Positions 25,071 through 34,152 of a stretch of DNA of 64,000 nt are shown piece by piece. Positions within the stretch are counted from its first letter, which is position 1. The number at the start of each line of letters is the position of its first letter. This DNA comes from UBA6544 sp038131165 (GTDB lineage Bacteria > Pseudomonadota > Alphaproteobacteria > UBA8366). A program made the translations under genes and the position numbers. The DNA lies in contig JAYPOZ010000005.1 of the NCBI GenBank assembly GCA_038131165.1, forward strand, positions 1 to 64,000. Reading direction: 5' to 3'. Under the pieces are notes generated by a model, which was given only the letters and a program-made list of their open reading frames with translations, had not been told where the DNA came from and made no database searches.

Positions 25071-26699
25071 CTAGAATACCGAGATGTCGACTTCCTGCGA
25101 GGTGATGAACTCGAGCAGCGCCGGCACGCCTTTCTCGGTCTGCTCGATGCCGCGCTTGATCGCCGGCACGATATCCTCGGGCGCGGTCACCCGCTCGCCG
25201 TAGCCGCCGAACGCGCGCGCCATGGCGGCGTAGTCGCCGGAAATGTCGGTGCTGCGGTACTTCTCCGTCGAGACCGGCATGACCTTCAACTCGATGGCCA
25301 TCGAGAAATTGTTCAACAGGATCGACAGGATCGGAATGCGCTCGCGCACCGCCGTCTCGAAATCCATGCCCGTAAAGCCGATCGCCGCATCGCCCCAGAC
25401 GTTGATACAGAGCTTGTCCGGGCAGGCGAGCTTGGCGCCCATCGCGAGGCCGAGCCCGTAGCCGAGCTGCGTGGTCTTGCCCCAGCCGATATAGGAGAGC
25501 GGCGTCGTCGATTCCCAGAACGGCGAAATCTGATCGCGCGGGCTGCCGGCGTCGTGGGTGATGATGGTGTTGGGCCGGTCGACCGTATGCGCCAGGTCCC
25601 ACAGCACGCGGTAGGGATTGAGCGGAGAATCGTTGCAGGTCAGTTTCGGCATCCATTCGGCGAGCCAGGCTTTCTTGCCGTCGGCAATCTCCGCCGCGAC
25701 CTGCGCCGAATTGCGCTGCGTGACGCCATTCTCCTTCAAGGTCGCGATCAGGGCGTCGAGGATCAGCGCGGCGTCGCCCACCAGCGCGTGCTGGCTGACC
25801 ACGTTCTTGTTGAGGTCCGTGGGGTCCAGGGTCGCGTGGATGATGGTCTTGCCCGTCGGCATGGTGACGCCGAAATTCGTCGTCGTGAAGCTGCAGCCGA
25901 TGCCGAAGATGACGTCGGATTTCTGCAGAAAATCGTGGACGGTGCGCGGCATGGAGCGGCCGCCGGAGCCGAGCGAAAGCGGGTGATCCTCGGGAAAGGC
26001 GCTCTTGCCCTCGAGGCTTGTGGTCACAGGCGATGCCAGGAGTTCCGCCAACTCCTTCAGCTGAGGCCAGGCTTCGGCATAGTGGACGCCTTGCCCGGCA
26101 TAGATCACGGGCCGTTTCGCCGCCATCAGCACTTTCGCCGCCGTCTTCACGGCTTCCGGGTCCGGCCCGCTGCGGGTCGTGTAGACCGGCGTGTAATCGA
26201 GCTCGCCCTCGAAATCTTCCGGGAATATATCGGTCGGCACCTCGATCAGCACTGGCCGGCCCCGTCCGTTGCGCAGCTGCGTGAAGGCGCGGCGCATGAT
26301 GTCCGGAATATCCTGCACATTGGTCACAGGTTCGGTCGATTTGGTGACGTGCTTGAAATTGAGCACCGAATTGAACTGGGGATCCGTATGCGCGATGTTG
26401 CGGGCGTAGCCCATCGGCATCACCAGGATCGGCACCGATTCGCCGTAGGCCTGCGCCACGCCGCCGAAGGCGTTCTCCGCGCCCGGGCCATGCTGCATCA
26501 GAAACACGCCGATTTTCTTGCCGCTGGTCATCCGCGAGATGGCATCCGCCATGTGCAGGCCGATGCGCTCCTGGCGCACGATGACCGGGCGGATATCGGC
26601 CCGGGCGGCAAATTCCAGAATATGGTTCACCGGATACCCGATGACGATCTCGACGCCCTCGCGTTTCAGAATCTCGGAAATGGCTTCGGCGGCTTTCAT
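25071..26699 (-). CDS. Thiamine diphosphate-dependent enzyme, acetolactate synthase-like
   Basis: A 542-aa ThDP enzyme of the acetolactate synthase/benzoylformate decarboxylase class. The N-terminal PYR domain has the activating Glu in VRQERIGLHMADA and HGPGAENAFGG; the central domain follows (about 185-320); the C-terminal PP domain has VWGDAAIGFTGMDFETAVRE ending in LLNN, the GD-x25-NN ThDP/Mg site. Substitutions such as Asp-Ala-Ala after GD and the short C-terminus separate it from genuine IlvB, and there is no small subunit, so amino-acid synthesis is unlikely. AGGGAGAA precedes the ATG. Divergent from the molybdenum hydroxylase gene; the reaction is unknown. Confidence 0.87.
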   Translation of the reverse strand: MKAAEAISEILKREGVEIVIGYPVNHILEFAARADIRPVIVRQERIGLHMADAISRMTSGKKIGVFLMQHGPGAENAFGGVAQAYGESVPILVMPMGYARNIAHTDPQFNSVLNFKHVTKSTEPVTNVQDIPDIMRRAFTQLRNGRGRPVLIEVPTDIFPEDFEGELDYTPVYTTRSGPDPEAVKTAAKVLMAAKRPVIYAGQGVHYAEAWPQLKELAELLASPVTTSLEGKSAFPEDHPLSLGSGGRSMPRTVHDFLQKSDVIFGIGCSFTTTNFGVTMPTGKTIIHATLDPTDLNKNVVSQHALVGDAALILDALIATLKENGVTQRNSAQVAAEIADGKKAWLAEWMPKLTCNDSPLNPYRVLWDLAHTVDRPNTIITHDAGSPRDQISPFWESTTPLSYIGWGKTTQLGYGLGLAMGAKLACPDKLCINVWGDAAIGFTGMDFETAVRERIPILSILLNNFSMAIELKVMPVSTEKYRSTDISGDYAAMARAFGGYGERVTAPEDIVPAIKRGIEQTEKGVPALLEFITSQEVDISVF

Positions 26700-26731
26700 G
26701 CTGTTCTCCCTGGTGCGGCTGGCGCAAATGC

Positions 26732-26770
26732 GTTTGTTCTAATTTGAGCCGAATTCGGCACGAAACAAAC
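26732..26770. promoter_or_regulatory. Nested inverted repeats in divergent promoter region
   Basis: The 261-bp gap 26700-26960 between the ThDP enzyme and the molybdenum hydroxylase is the longest in the window. It holds GTTTGTT (26732-26738) and its exact complement AACAAAC (26764-26770) around a perfect 10-bp palindrome CCGAATTCGG (26749-26758). The arms are not exactly concentric with the core. A candidate operator close to the ThDP gene start; no regulator gene is adjacent. I see nothing else in the rest of the gap beyond GC-rich leader sequence. Confidence 0.3.
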
Positions 26771-26960
26771 ATTAGGCGATCCCCGGGCCGGCCGTCATGC
26801 TCTGATTGTTTCCGATATTCCATTAGCGGGAGCAGGAGACCGCCCTATATTTTTCGGAAAGGCCGGCTCCCGGAGGGGCGCGGCCCTTGCCGTCCGCCGT
26901 CGAAGGCGGCAGGATTTACGGCACTCATCGGGCCAACAGAACTACCGAGGCGCTCAGGAC

Positions 26961-29240
26961 ATGAACGACGCAGCAATCCCCGGAAACGGCGAGTATAAGT
27001 GGGTCGGCAAACGGACGATCCGGCCGGATGGTGTGGACAAGGTGACGGGCCGGGCGGCCTACGGCGCCGATTTCAGCCTGCCGGGAATGCTCTATGGCGC
27101 GGTCCTGCGCAGCCCGCACGCCCATGCGCGGATCCTCAAGATCGACACCTCCAAGGCGGAGGCGCTGAAGGGGGTGAAGGCAGTGATCACCGCCGCCGAC
27201 TGGCCGGAAATCCCGGCCTCGGAAGCGACCAAAGGCACCGCGCCGGTGAACTTCCAGCACCTGTCCGACAATCTTATGGCACGCAAGAAAGTGCTCTATG
27301 ACGGCCACGGCGTGGCGGCGGTGGCGGCGACGTCGCTGGCGATCGCCAAGCGGGCGGCGAAATTGATCGAGGTCGAGTACGAGGTCCTGCCGCATGTCAT
27401 CGATGTGCTTGAGGCGTCCAAACCGGATGCGCCGCTGCTGCATGATGATCTGTATACATCGGGGCTCGACGAGAAACCGGCGAAACCCTCGAACGTGGCC
27501 CGCAAGGTCGCCTTCGGCATCGGCGATATCGACGCCGGCTTCAAGGCGGCCGACGCCGTGATCGAGCGCGAGTATACGACGAAGCCGGTGCACCAAGGCT
27601 ATATCGAGCCGAGCGCGTGTGTCGCGAACATGTCGGAAGACGGCACGTCGACGGTATGGTCGAGCAGCCAGGGCCAATACATGATTCGGCAATATTGCGC
27701 CGGATTGCTGGAGGTCCCGGCCTCGAACATCCGCGTCACGCCGGCGGAGATCGGCGGCGGTTTCGGCGGCAAGACGACCGTGTGGCTGGAGCCGCACGCG
27801 TTGTTGCTGTCGAAGAAGGCGGGCCATCCGGTCAAGATGACGATGACCCGCGACGAGGTTTTCCGTGCGTCCGGCCCGACCTCCGGTGCCTGGATGAAGA
27901 TCAAGATCGGCGCCAAGAAGGACGGCACCATCGTCGCCGGTCAGGCCGAATACATGTTCCAGGCCGGAGCCTATGCGGGCTCTCCGGTCCAGCTCGCCTG
28001 CATGTGCGGTTTCACGCCCTACGATATTCCGAACGTGGAGAGCATCGGCTACGACGTCGTGGTCAACCGGCCGAAAGCGACCGCTTACCGCGCGCCGGGT
28101 GCTCCGATCGGCGCCTATGGGATCGAGAGCGCCCTCGACGAGCTGGCGCGGGAGCTGAAGATCGACCCGATGGAAATGCGCCTGAAGAATGCGGCGAAAC
28201 AGGGCACGAAGACGTCTTACGGGCCGACCCTCGGCGTCGTCGGCAATATCGAGACGATGACCGCCGCCAAGGAGCATCCGCATTACAGCGCGCCGCTCGG
28301 CGAGAATCAGGGCCGCGGCGTGGCCTCCGGCTTCTGGTTCAATGTCGGCGGCGAGACCAGTGTCGCGGTCAGCCTGCTGGAGGACGGCACGGTGATGGTG
28401 ACCTCGGGATCGCCGGATATCGGCGGCTCGCGCGCGTCGCTCTGCAGCATGGCCGCAGAGGTACTCGGCACCGACGTGAAGAACGTGAAGGCGATCATCG
28501 CCGACACCAGCTCGCTTGCCTATAACCGGCATACCGGCGGCAGCCGCGTCACCTTCGCGGCCGGCATCGTGGTGATCGAAGCGACCCGGGACATCGTCCA
28601 GCAGCTGCGCGAACGCGCGGCGATGATCTGGGAAATCGATGTCGACGCCGTGGTCTGGGAAGAAGGCGAAGCCCGACCCGCCGGCCCCAACGCGGGCGAA
28701 TTCGAACCCCTCACGCTTGCGGATATCGCCGGCAAGACGATCGAGACCGGGGGCCCGATCGGCGCCCGCAGATCGAAAAACGTACAGGCGCCCGGCCCGG
28801 CGTTTGGAACCCATATCGTCGATGTCGAGGTCGACAGGGAAACCGGCCATGTCAAAATCCTGCGCTACACGGCGGTGCAGGATGTCGGCAAGGCGGTCCA
28901 TCCGAGTTACGTGGAAGGACAGATTCAGGGCGGGGCCGCGCAGGGTATCGGATGGGCGCTCAACGAGGAGTATATTTACGACGAAAAGGGGCGCATGGAG
29001 AATCCGGGCTTCCTCGACTATCGCATTCCCGTCGCGTCCGATCTGCCCATGATCGAAGCCGTGATGGTCGAAGTGGCGAATCCGACCCATCCGTTCGGCG
29101 TGCGGGGCGTGGGCGAGGTGCCGATCATTCCGCCGATGGCTGCGATCGCCAATGCCATCGAGGACGCCATCGGCGTTCGCATGAAGGACCTGCCGATGTC
29201 GCCGCCGAAGGTGCTCGCCGCCATCGACGCGGCCGGCTGA
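26961..29240 (+). CDS. Xanthine dehydrogenase family molybdopterin-binding (large) subunit
   Basis: A 759-aa catalytic subunit of a molybdenum hydroxylase. It has the aldehyde oxidase/xanthine dehydrogenase a/b hammerhead at about 15-130, then the Mo-binding domain with PAEIGGGFGGKT, AYRAPGAPIGAYGIESALDE, HTGGSR and, near the C-terminus, GVRGVGEVPIIPP, whose glutamate is the catalytic base. The signatures differ from CO dehydrogenase (no AYRCSF loop). The FAD (CoxM) and 2Fe-2S (CoxS) subunit genes that normally accompany it are absent on both sides. Instead a MoaD-like protein follows 15 bp later. Substrate is unknown; probably an aldehyde or N-heterocycle. Confidence 0.92.
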   Translation: MNDAAIPGNGEYKWVGKRTIRPDGVDKVTGRAAYGADFSLPGMLYGAVLRSPHAHARILKIDTSKAEALKGVKAVITAADWPEIPASEATKGTAPVNFQHLSDNLMARKKVLYDGHGVAAVAATSLAIAKRAAKLIEVEYEVLPHVIDVLEASKPDAPLLHDDLYTSGLDEKPAKPSNVARKVAFGIGDIDAGFKAADAVIEREYTTKPVHQGYIEPSACVANMSEDGTSTVWSSSQGQYMIRQYCAGLLEVPASNIRVTPAEIGGGFGGKTTVWLEPHALLLSKKAGHPVKMTMTRDEVFRASGPTSGAWMKIKIGAKKDGTIVAGQAEYMFQAGAYAGSPVQLACMCGFTPYDIPNVESIGYDVVVNRPKATAYRAPGAPIGAYGIESALDELARELKIDPMEMRLKNAAKQGTKTSYGPTLGVVGNIETMTAAKEHPHYSAPLGENQGRGVASGFWFNVGGETSVAVSLLEDGTVMVTSGSPDIGGSRASLCSMAAEVLGTDVKNVKAIIADTSSLAYNRHTGGSRVTFAAGIVVIEATRDIVQQLRERAAMIWEIDVDAVVWEEGEARPAGPNAGEFEPLTLADIAGKTIETGGPIGARRSKNVQAPGPAFGTHIVDVEVDRETGHVKILRYTAVQDVGKAVHPSYVEGQIQGGAAQGIGWALNEEYIYDEKGRMENPGFLDYRIPVASDLPMIEAVMVEVANPTHPFGVRGVGEVPIIPPMAAIANAIEDAIGVRMKDLPMSPPKVLAAIDAAG

Positions 29241-29255
29241 GCCGGACGCTCGAAC

Positions 29256-29504
29256 GTGGCAACGGTCATATTGAACCGGGAGATCGCCCGGCAGTTCACC
29301 GACGGCGCGACGGAGATCGATGTCGTATCGGACAACATCCGGGCCGTCATCCGCGAACTCGATGCACGGTTTCCGGGCGTCGGTGCCGTGTTGCGGCACG
29401 ATATGGCCGTCGCCATCGACGGCGAGATTTATCAGGATGTCCTCCTCGAGCCGGTCGGACCGAACAGCGAGGTCGCGTTCATCCCGGCCATCGAAGGCGG
29501 ATAA
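29256..29504 (+). CDS. MoaD/ThiS-like ubiquitin-fold protein
   Basis: An 82-aa beta-grasp protein ending in FIPAIEGG. The C-terminal Gly-Gly is the site that MoeB/ThiF-type enzymes adenylate and turn into a thiocarboxylate, making the protein a sulfur carrier. The order NREIARQFTDGATEID, a central helix VIRELDARFPG and the PNSEVAFIPAI strand fits MoaD (molybdopterin synthase small subunit). GTG start at 29256, 15 bp after the molybdenum hydroxylase gene. Its place suggests a carrier dedicated to that enzyme, for cofactor synthesis or sulfuration of the molybdenum, but no MoaE lies nearby. Confidence 0.8.
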   Translation: MATVILNREIARQFTDGATEIDVVSDNIRAVIRELDARFPGVGAVLRHDMAVAIDGEIYQDVLLEPVGPNSEVAFIPAIEGG

Positions 29505-29545
29505 CGCTCACAGGTGCCCCGGCGGGGGCGGAACGGAGACTTGCA

Positions 29546-30385
29546 TTGAAAATCGGCGTGATTTTTCCCGCCTCCGACAAGGGCATGCGGGTTCAGGAAC
29601 TGGCTTGCGAATTAGAGGCGCGCGGCTTCGAATCGTTGTTCATCCCGGAACATACCCATATCCCGGTGAATACCGAGAAGACCTTCCGGGGCGGCACCGA
29701 ACGGATGCCGAAAAGCTATGCGGAGATGATGGACCCGTTCGTCGCCTGCATGGCGGCGGCCGCGGTGACCGAACGCCTGACCGTCGGCACCGGGATTTGT
29801 CTGGTCCCGCAGCACGACCCGATCGTGCTGGCAAAGACCGTTGCGACCCTGGACGTGCTGTCGGGCGGGCGCTTCGTCCTCGGCATGGGGGGCGGCTGGA
29901 ACGTCGGCGAGATGAACAATCACGGCGTGGCCTACGAGACCCGTTTCGAGCAGTTGCGCGAGCACGTGTTGGCCATGAAGGCGCTGTGGACCGAGGAAGA
30001 ATCTGAGTTTCACGGGAAATTCGTCGATTTCGGGCCGGTCTGGTGCTATCCGAAGCCGACCCAAAAGCCGCACCCGCCGCTGCTGCTCGGCGGCGAGACG
30101 GATCACACCCTGCGCCGGGTGGTCGAGTATTGCGACGGCTGGTTCCCGCGCCCCACGCACGGCTTCGATCCGGAAGACGGCATGGCGCGCCTGTGTCGGA
30201 TCGCCGAGGAAGCCGGGCGCGACCCGGCCACCCTGTCCGTCACGGTCTTCCGCCTGCCGCACGAGAAAGACGAAATCGCGCGTTACGAGGCTGCCGGCAT
30301 CGAGCGCGGATTGTTGCAGTTTCCCGGACTGAAACGGGATGAGATTCTGAAAAGCCTGGATACATTCGCGCCGCTGCTCGACTGA
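29546..30385 (+). CDS. LLM-class F420/flavin-dependent oxidoreductase
   Basis: A 279-aa luciferase-like TIM-barrel protein of the F420-dependent type: GTGICLVPQHDPIVLAKTVA, LSGGRFVLGMGGGWN and HPPLLLGGETDHTLRRVVEY mark the cofactor pocket. The start is a TTG at 29546 with GGAG seven bases upstream; the family's MKIGV opening begins there. It is clearly paralogous to the gene at 35583-36419 (shared blocks include GTGICLVPQ, PTQKPHPP and RVVEYCDGW). It lies 41 bp after the MoaD-like gene and 44 bp before a quinone reductase, so may be part of one transcript. Substrate and whether it uses F420 or FMN are not visible. Confidence 0.88.
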   Translation: MKIGVIFPASDKGMRVQELACELEARGFESLFIPEHTHIPVNTEKTFRGGTERMPKSYAEMMDPFVACMAAAAVTERLTVGTGICLVPQHDPIVLAKTVATLDVLSGGRFVLGMGGGWNVGEMNNHGVAYETRFEQLREHVLAMKALWTEEESEFHGKFVDFGPVWCYPKPTQKPHPPLLLGGETDHTLRRVVEYCDGWFPRPTHGFDPEDGMARLCRIAEEAGRDPATLSVTVFRLPHEKDEIARYEAAGIERGLLQFPGLKRDEILKSLDTFAPLLD

Positions 30386-30429
30386 GCCGATGGCGGCGCA
30401 CACCGCAATAAGAGAGAGGGAGAGACGAC

Positions 30430-31392
30430 ATGAAAGCCGCTGTCATTACGGAAAACGGTCTGGAATTGAAGGATGTCGATCGGCCGGAGCCGAAGGCGGG
30501 GGAAATCCTCGTCAAGGTGGCGGCGGCGGGCCTGAACCGGGCCGATCTGATGGCGCTGCAGGGCGCGCGCGGGTTCGCGGGCGGCGGTGTCGGCGGCCGC
30601 GAATGGGCGGGTGAAGTTGCCGCCTTGGGCGACGGTGTCACCGGCCTGCAGGTTGGCGACCGGGTCATGTGCACCGGCAATGGCGCCTATGCCGAATACG
30701 CCGTGACGGTGCCGGCGCGTGCCTGGAAGGTGCCCGGCAACAACATGAGCCTGGAACAGGCGGCGACGTTGCCGGTATCGCTGCAGACCATGCACAACGC
30801 GATCGTCACCGCAGGCCGTATGGAGAAGGGCGATGCGGTGCTGATTCAGGGCGCCAGCTCCGGGGTCGGTATTCTCGGCATGCAGATCGCCAAGCTCATG
30901 GGCGCGCGTCTCGTCATCGGCACCTCGACCCATGAAGGCCGCCGCGCCAAGCTGACCCAGTATGGCGCCGATATGGCGCTCGATTCGAAAAGCCCGGACT
31001 GGGCCGACAAGGTTCTGGAAGCGACGGACGGCAAGGGCGTCGATCTGATCGTCGACCAGGTCTCCGCCGGGGTAATGAACGACAATCTCAAGGCGACCCG
31101 GATTCTGGGCCGCATCGTCAATGTCGGCCGGCTCGGCGGGTTCAAGGGCGAACTCGACTTCGACCTGCATGCGGCGCGGCGCATCGACTATATCGGCGTG
31201 ACCTTCCGCACCCGCAGCGAAGAGGAAGTCGCCGAGATCATTCGCCTGATGAAGGCCGATCTTTGGGGAGCGGTCGAGGCCGGCGACCTGTCGATCCCGA
31301 TCGACAAGGCCTTTCCGCTCGAGCAGGCCGCGGAAGCGCACCAGTACATGAAAGACAATCAGCATTTCGGGAAGATTTTGCTGACCGCGTGA
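30430..31392 (+). CDS. NAD(P)H:quinone oxidoreductase-type MDR protein
   Basis: A 320-aa zinc-less medium-chain reductase. The GroES-like domain covers about 1-120 and the Rossmann domain about 125-260, with IQGASSGVGILGMQIAKLMG binding the nucleotide and GADMALDSKSPDWADKVLEA thereafter. Like zeta-crystallin and PIG3-type proteins it has no zinc ligands. An AGAGAGAGGGAGA-type ribosome site precedes the ATG. The gene runs in the same direction as, and 44 bp after, the LLM oxidoreductase, suggesting joint expression. Reduces quinones, enones or an acyl intermediate (inference). Confidence 0.88.
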   Translation: MKAAVITENGLELKDVDRPEPKAGEILVKVAAAGLNRADLMALQGARGFAGGGVGGREWAGEVAALGDGVTGLQVGDRVMCTGNGAYAEYAVTVPARAWKVPGNNMSLEQAATLPVSLQTMHNAIVTAGRMEKGDAVLIQGASSGVGILGMQIAKLMGARLVIGTSTHEGRRAKLTQYGADMALDSKSPDWADKVLEATDGKGVDLIVDQVSAGVMNDNLKATRILGRIVNVGRLGGFKGELDFDLHAARRIDYIGVTFRTRSEEEVAEIIRLMKADLWGAVEAGDLSIPIDKAFPLEQAAEAHQYMKDNQHFGKILLTA

Positions 31393-31438
31393 TCTTCCCG
31401 AACCGGACGAGAAGCGCGCAAGGCGACCGTTTCGGCGG

Positions 31439-32947
31439 CTATTTCGCTTGCTTGAGTTGCGCCTCCATCCGGTCGCAGAGCGTCCGGATGACTTTCAGCC
31501 GTGCGTAGTGCTTGTTGTTGGCTTCGACCAGCGTCCACGGGGCGGCGACGGTGCTGGTCCGTTCGACCATCTCGTCGACGGTGGCCTCGTAGGCGTCCCA
31601 ATTATCGCGGTTGCGCCAATCTTCGTCGGTGAGCTTCCAACTCTTATAGGGTGTGTTCTTGCGTTCCAGGAAGCGCCGCTCCTGTTCTTCCGGGTCGATA
31701 TGAAGCCAGAACTTCGCCAGCACGATTCCGTGCTCGGTGAGCTGCTCCTCGAAATCGTTGATCTCGGCGAAGGCGCGGCGGTAGGTGTCCTCCGAGATCA
31801 AGTGTTCCACGTGCTCGACCAGGACCCTGCCGTACCAGCTCCGGTCGAAGATCGTAAACCGGCCGCTGCGGGCGATATGCCGCCAGAAGCGCCACAGATA
31901 ATGATGGGCGCGTTCCTCGTCGGTCGGCGCGGCGATCGGAATGACCCGGTAATCGCGGGCGTCGAGCGCCGCCGTCAGGCGCCGGATCGCGCCGCCCTTG
32001 CCGCCGGCGTCCCAGCCTTCGAACACGAGGACCGTCGACATCGACTGCTCCTTCGCTTGCCGATAGAGGCCGTGCAGCCGGGCCCGTAGCTTCCGCAATT
32101 CCTTGCCGTATTGCTTGCGCGAGATCTCCTTCGAGAGGTCCAGGCACGACAAGACGCTGGCCGTGTGGTTTTGAGCTATCGCCGACGCTGCAGGTTTCTT
32201 GCGCCGCCGCTTCGTTTGTTCCGCCGCCGCCCGGGTGCGCGCGTCGATGTGTTCGCTCACCGCTTTGTGCAGAGTGGTCAACACGGTGTGGGCGCGGTAG
32301 GGCGGGTCCGCGGCTTCGACCAGGCACCAGGGAGACGCGGCGGTGCTCGTCCGCATGATGATCCGCTCCGACGTTTCGATGAACTTCTCGTAGCGCTTCC
32401 AGTTGTCCCAATCCTGGGAGGTGATCTTCCAATGGTGATAGGGGTCCTTTTCGAGTTTCTTCAGCCTCTCCTTTTGCGCCTTCTTGTCGAGATGCATCCA
32501 GAACTTGAGGATCAGCGCGCCGTCATCGGCGAGCGTGCGCTCGAAACTTGCGATCCGCTCGAGCCGGGCGTCCAGTTTCGCCCGGCCGATCCGGCGGTAG
32601 ACCCGGTCGAGCAGGGGGGCCGTGTACCAGGCGCTCTGAAACAGCCCGATTTGGCCGGCCGCGGGCAGGTCGCGCCAGTAGCGCCAGAACTCGGGCCGTT
32701 CCCGTTCTTCGTCCGAGGGCCGGACATAGGCGCGGGTGACGATCCAGCGCGGGTCCATCCACTCGTTCAGGAGGTTGACGGATTCGCTCTTTCCCGCGCC
32801 ATCGACTCCGGCAAACAGGACGATAACGGGGAAATCGCTGCGCCGCAGCGCCTGCTGCATCTCGACCATCGCCAAACGCAGGTCCGGCGCGATGGCGTTG
32901 AATTCCGGCTTCGAAAGCTTGCGGCCAAGTTCGGCGGCTTCAAACAT
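31439..32947 (-). CDS. pap: Polyphosphate:AMP phosphotransferase (tandem PPK2)
   Basis: A 502-aa protein with two PPK2 kinase domains in tandem (about 20-240 and 275-500). Each has its own Walker A, GVDGAGKS (47-54) and GWDAGGKGG (about 306-314), and a lid/Walker B region (ILKFWMHLDKKAQ; LAKFWLHIDPEEQ). Class II PPK2 proteins of this two-domain form transfer phosphate from polyphosphate to AMP, giving ADP. The frame is open further upstream, but the ATG at 32947 has a TAAGGAGG ribosome site and starts the normal N-terminus. No ppk1 or ppx is adjacent. Ends 46 bp from the convergent quinone reductase. Confidence 0.9.
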   Translation of the reverse strand: MFEAAELGRKLSKPEFNAIAPDLRLAMVEMQQALRRSDFPVIVLFAGVDGAGKSESVNLLNEWMDPRWIVTRAYVRPSDEERERPEFWRYWRDLPAAGQIGLFQSAWYTAPLLDRVYRRIGRAKLDARLERIASFERTLADDGALILKFWMHLDKKAQKERLKKLEKDPYHHWKITSQDWDNWKRYEKFIETSERIIMRTSTAASPWCLVEAADPPYRAHTVLTTLHKAVSEHIDARTRAAAEQTKRRRKKPAASAIAQNHTASVLSCLDLSKEISRKQYGKELRKLRARLHGLYRQAKEQSMSTVLVFEGWDAGGKGGAIRRLTAALDARDYRVIPIAAPTDEERAHHYLWRFWRHIARSGRFTIFDRSWYGRVLVEHVEHLISEDTYRRAFAEINDFEEQLTEHGIVLAKFWLHIDPEEQERRFLERKNTPYKSWKLTDEDWRNRDNWDAYEATVDEMVERTSTVAAPWTLVEANNKHYARLKVIRTLCDRMEAQLKQAK

Positions 32948-33051
32948 GACGGCCTCCTTAACTGAATCCTTTTCATCCCTATCGTGCCAATCGGAACCGA
33001 AGGCGGGAAGAGACGGATCGTCACAGGGTGCCCGCCGGATCGTGGGAAGCC

Positions 33052-34053
33052 TCAGCCGATCCGCGCGGCGATTCGGCCCACCCGCTCGATGGTCTCCAGC
33101 ATCGGCGCCTGACCCATGCCGACCCAGCTCATCCGCAGGATAAACGTGTCGATTCCGAGCTCGTCGCGATAACGCAGGAATTCGTCGGCTACTTCCGCCT
33201 CGTCGCCGACGATGAAGCGGTCGACCATAAAGTCGTCGAAGGCATCGGCGAACGTGCGGGCTTTCTCGCCGCTGCCTGCCGCCCCCCAGGAGGCGTAGGC
33301 CTTGTATTTGTCGAGCAGAGATGGCCGGCATACGTCCAGCGCCTCGGCCCGCGTGCCGCGCACGCAGCACTCGCGGGTGATCGGCATGCTTTCCGGCATC
33401 GGCAATCCTGCTTCGGTCCGGGCCGCGCGGAACATCTCTATGCATTTGGCGACGCGCCCGATACTGTCCGTCGGCGCCGCCATCCAGGCATCGCCGAGCC
33501 GCGCCGCGCGCGCCACCGCCGCCGGGACCTGACCGCCCAGCCAGATCGGCGGTCCCCCGGGGCGCTTCGGCTTGATGCTGGTGCCGAGCCCGTCGATATT
33601 GAAATACTTGCCGTGATGATCGACCCGGTCCTCGGTCCACAAGCGGCGAATGACCTCGATCCCTTCCTCGAGCCGGCCGACCCGTTGATTGAAGGGCACG
33701 CCGAGGGTCTCGAACTCCTCCTTGCGGTAGCCCATGCCGACGCCGAGGGTGAAGTTGCCCCCGGTGATCCAGTCGAGCGTCGCGGCCTCCTCGGCGACGA
33801 CGGCCGGGTTCAGCATGGAGAGCAGGATCACCGCGGTGCCGAAGGTCATCCCCTCGCCCTCCGCCGCGAGCCGCGCCAGCAGCGGCATGGTCTGCATCAT
33901 CTGCATCGGCGCCACCAGATAATGCTGGCCCATCCAGACGGAAGAGAAGCCGCTGTCGCGGGCCACCCGGACCTGCTCCATCATGTTGTCCATCTCGGAC
34001 GAGATGTCCGCGCCCTCCGGCCATTGGGTCGAAATATAGAGCCCGAATTTCAT
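33052..34053 (-). CDS. LLM-class flavin-dependent oxidoreductase
   Basis: A 333-aa luciferase-like monooxygenase. MKFGLYISTQWPEG, SVWMGQHYLVAPM, AVILLSMLNPAVVAEEAATL, LGVGMGYRKEEFETLGV and GPPIWLGGQVPAAVARAARLG are standard blocks of the family. Distinct from the F420-type paralogues at 29546 and 35583. AAGGAAG precedes the ATG at 34053. It is divergent from the selenocysteine-containing GST gene at 34153, with a 99-bp shared promoter region. Probably oxidises an organic substrate with reduced FMN; the reductase is not adjacent. Confidence 0.88.
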   Translation of the reverse strand: MKFGLYISTQWPEGADISSEMDNMMEQVRVARDSGFSSVWMGQHYLVAPMQMMQTMPLLARLAAEGEGMTFGTAVILLSMLNPAVVAEEAATLDWITGGNFTLGVGMGYRKEEFETLGVPFNQRVGRLEEGIEVIRRLWTEDRVDHHGKYFNIDGLGTSIKPKRPGGPPIWLGGQVPAAVARAARLGDAWMAAPTDSIGRVAKCIEMFRAARTEAGLPMPESMPITRECCVRGTRAEALDVCRPSLLDKYKAYASWGAAGSGEKARTFADAFDDFMVDRFIVGDEAEVADEFLRYRDELGIDTFILRMSWVGMGQAPMLETIERVGRIAARIG

Positions 34054-34085
34054 CGTCTTTACTTCCTTTGTCTGCGCGCGGTTCT

Positions 34086-34114
34086 TTGACTCGATATAGA
34101 CCGCGCCTTATGGT
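34086..34114 (+). promoter_or_regulatory. Candidate sigma70-type promoter for the selenocysteine GST gene
   Basis: TTGACT (34086-34091), a 17-bp spacer and TATGGT (34109-34114) fit the housekeeping consensus moderately well. A start near 34121 would give a leader of about 32 nt, with AGGGAGA (34137-34143) as ribosome site before ATG 34153. This supports translation from 34153 rather than from a later GTG. Confidence 0.4.
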
Positions 34115-34152
34115 CGAGCCACAACCTAAATCCACTAGGGAGACAGGTCGCC

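Noticed and set aside
25071..26699. Genuine acetolactate synthase (ilvB)
   Set aside because: No small subunit (ilvH/ilvN), no ilvC, a shorter C-terminus and altered residues near the ThDP motif; only a family-level ThDP call is supported.
26925..29399. 824-codon minus-strand frame opposite the molybdenum hydroxylase
   Set aside because: Antisense shadow; the plus strand encodes a complete family protein with its active-site motifs.
32948..34135. Upstream extension of the PPK2 gene to 34135
   Set aside because: It overlaps the LLM gene on the same strand in another frame, has Arg/Gly-rich noise, and the ATG at 32947 has a strong ribosome site.
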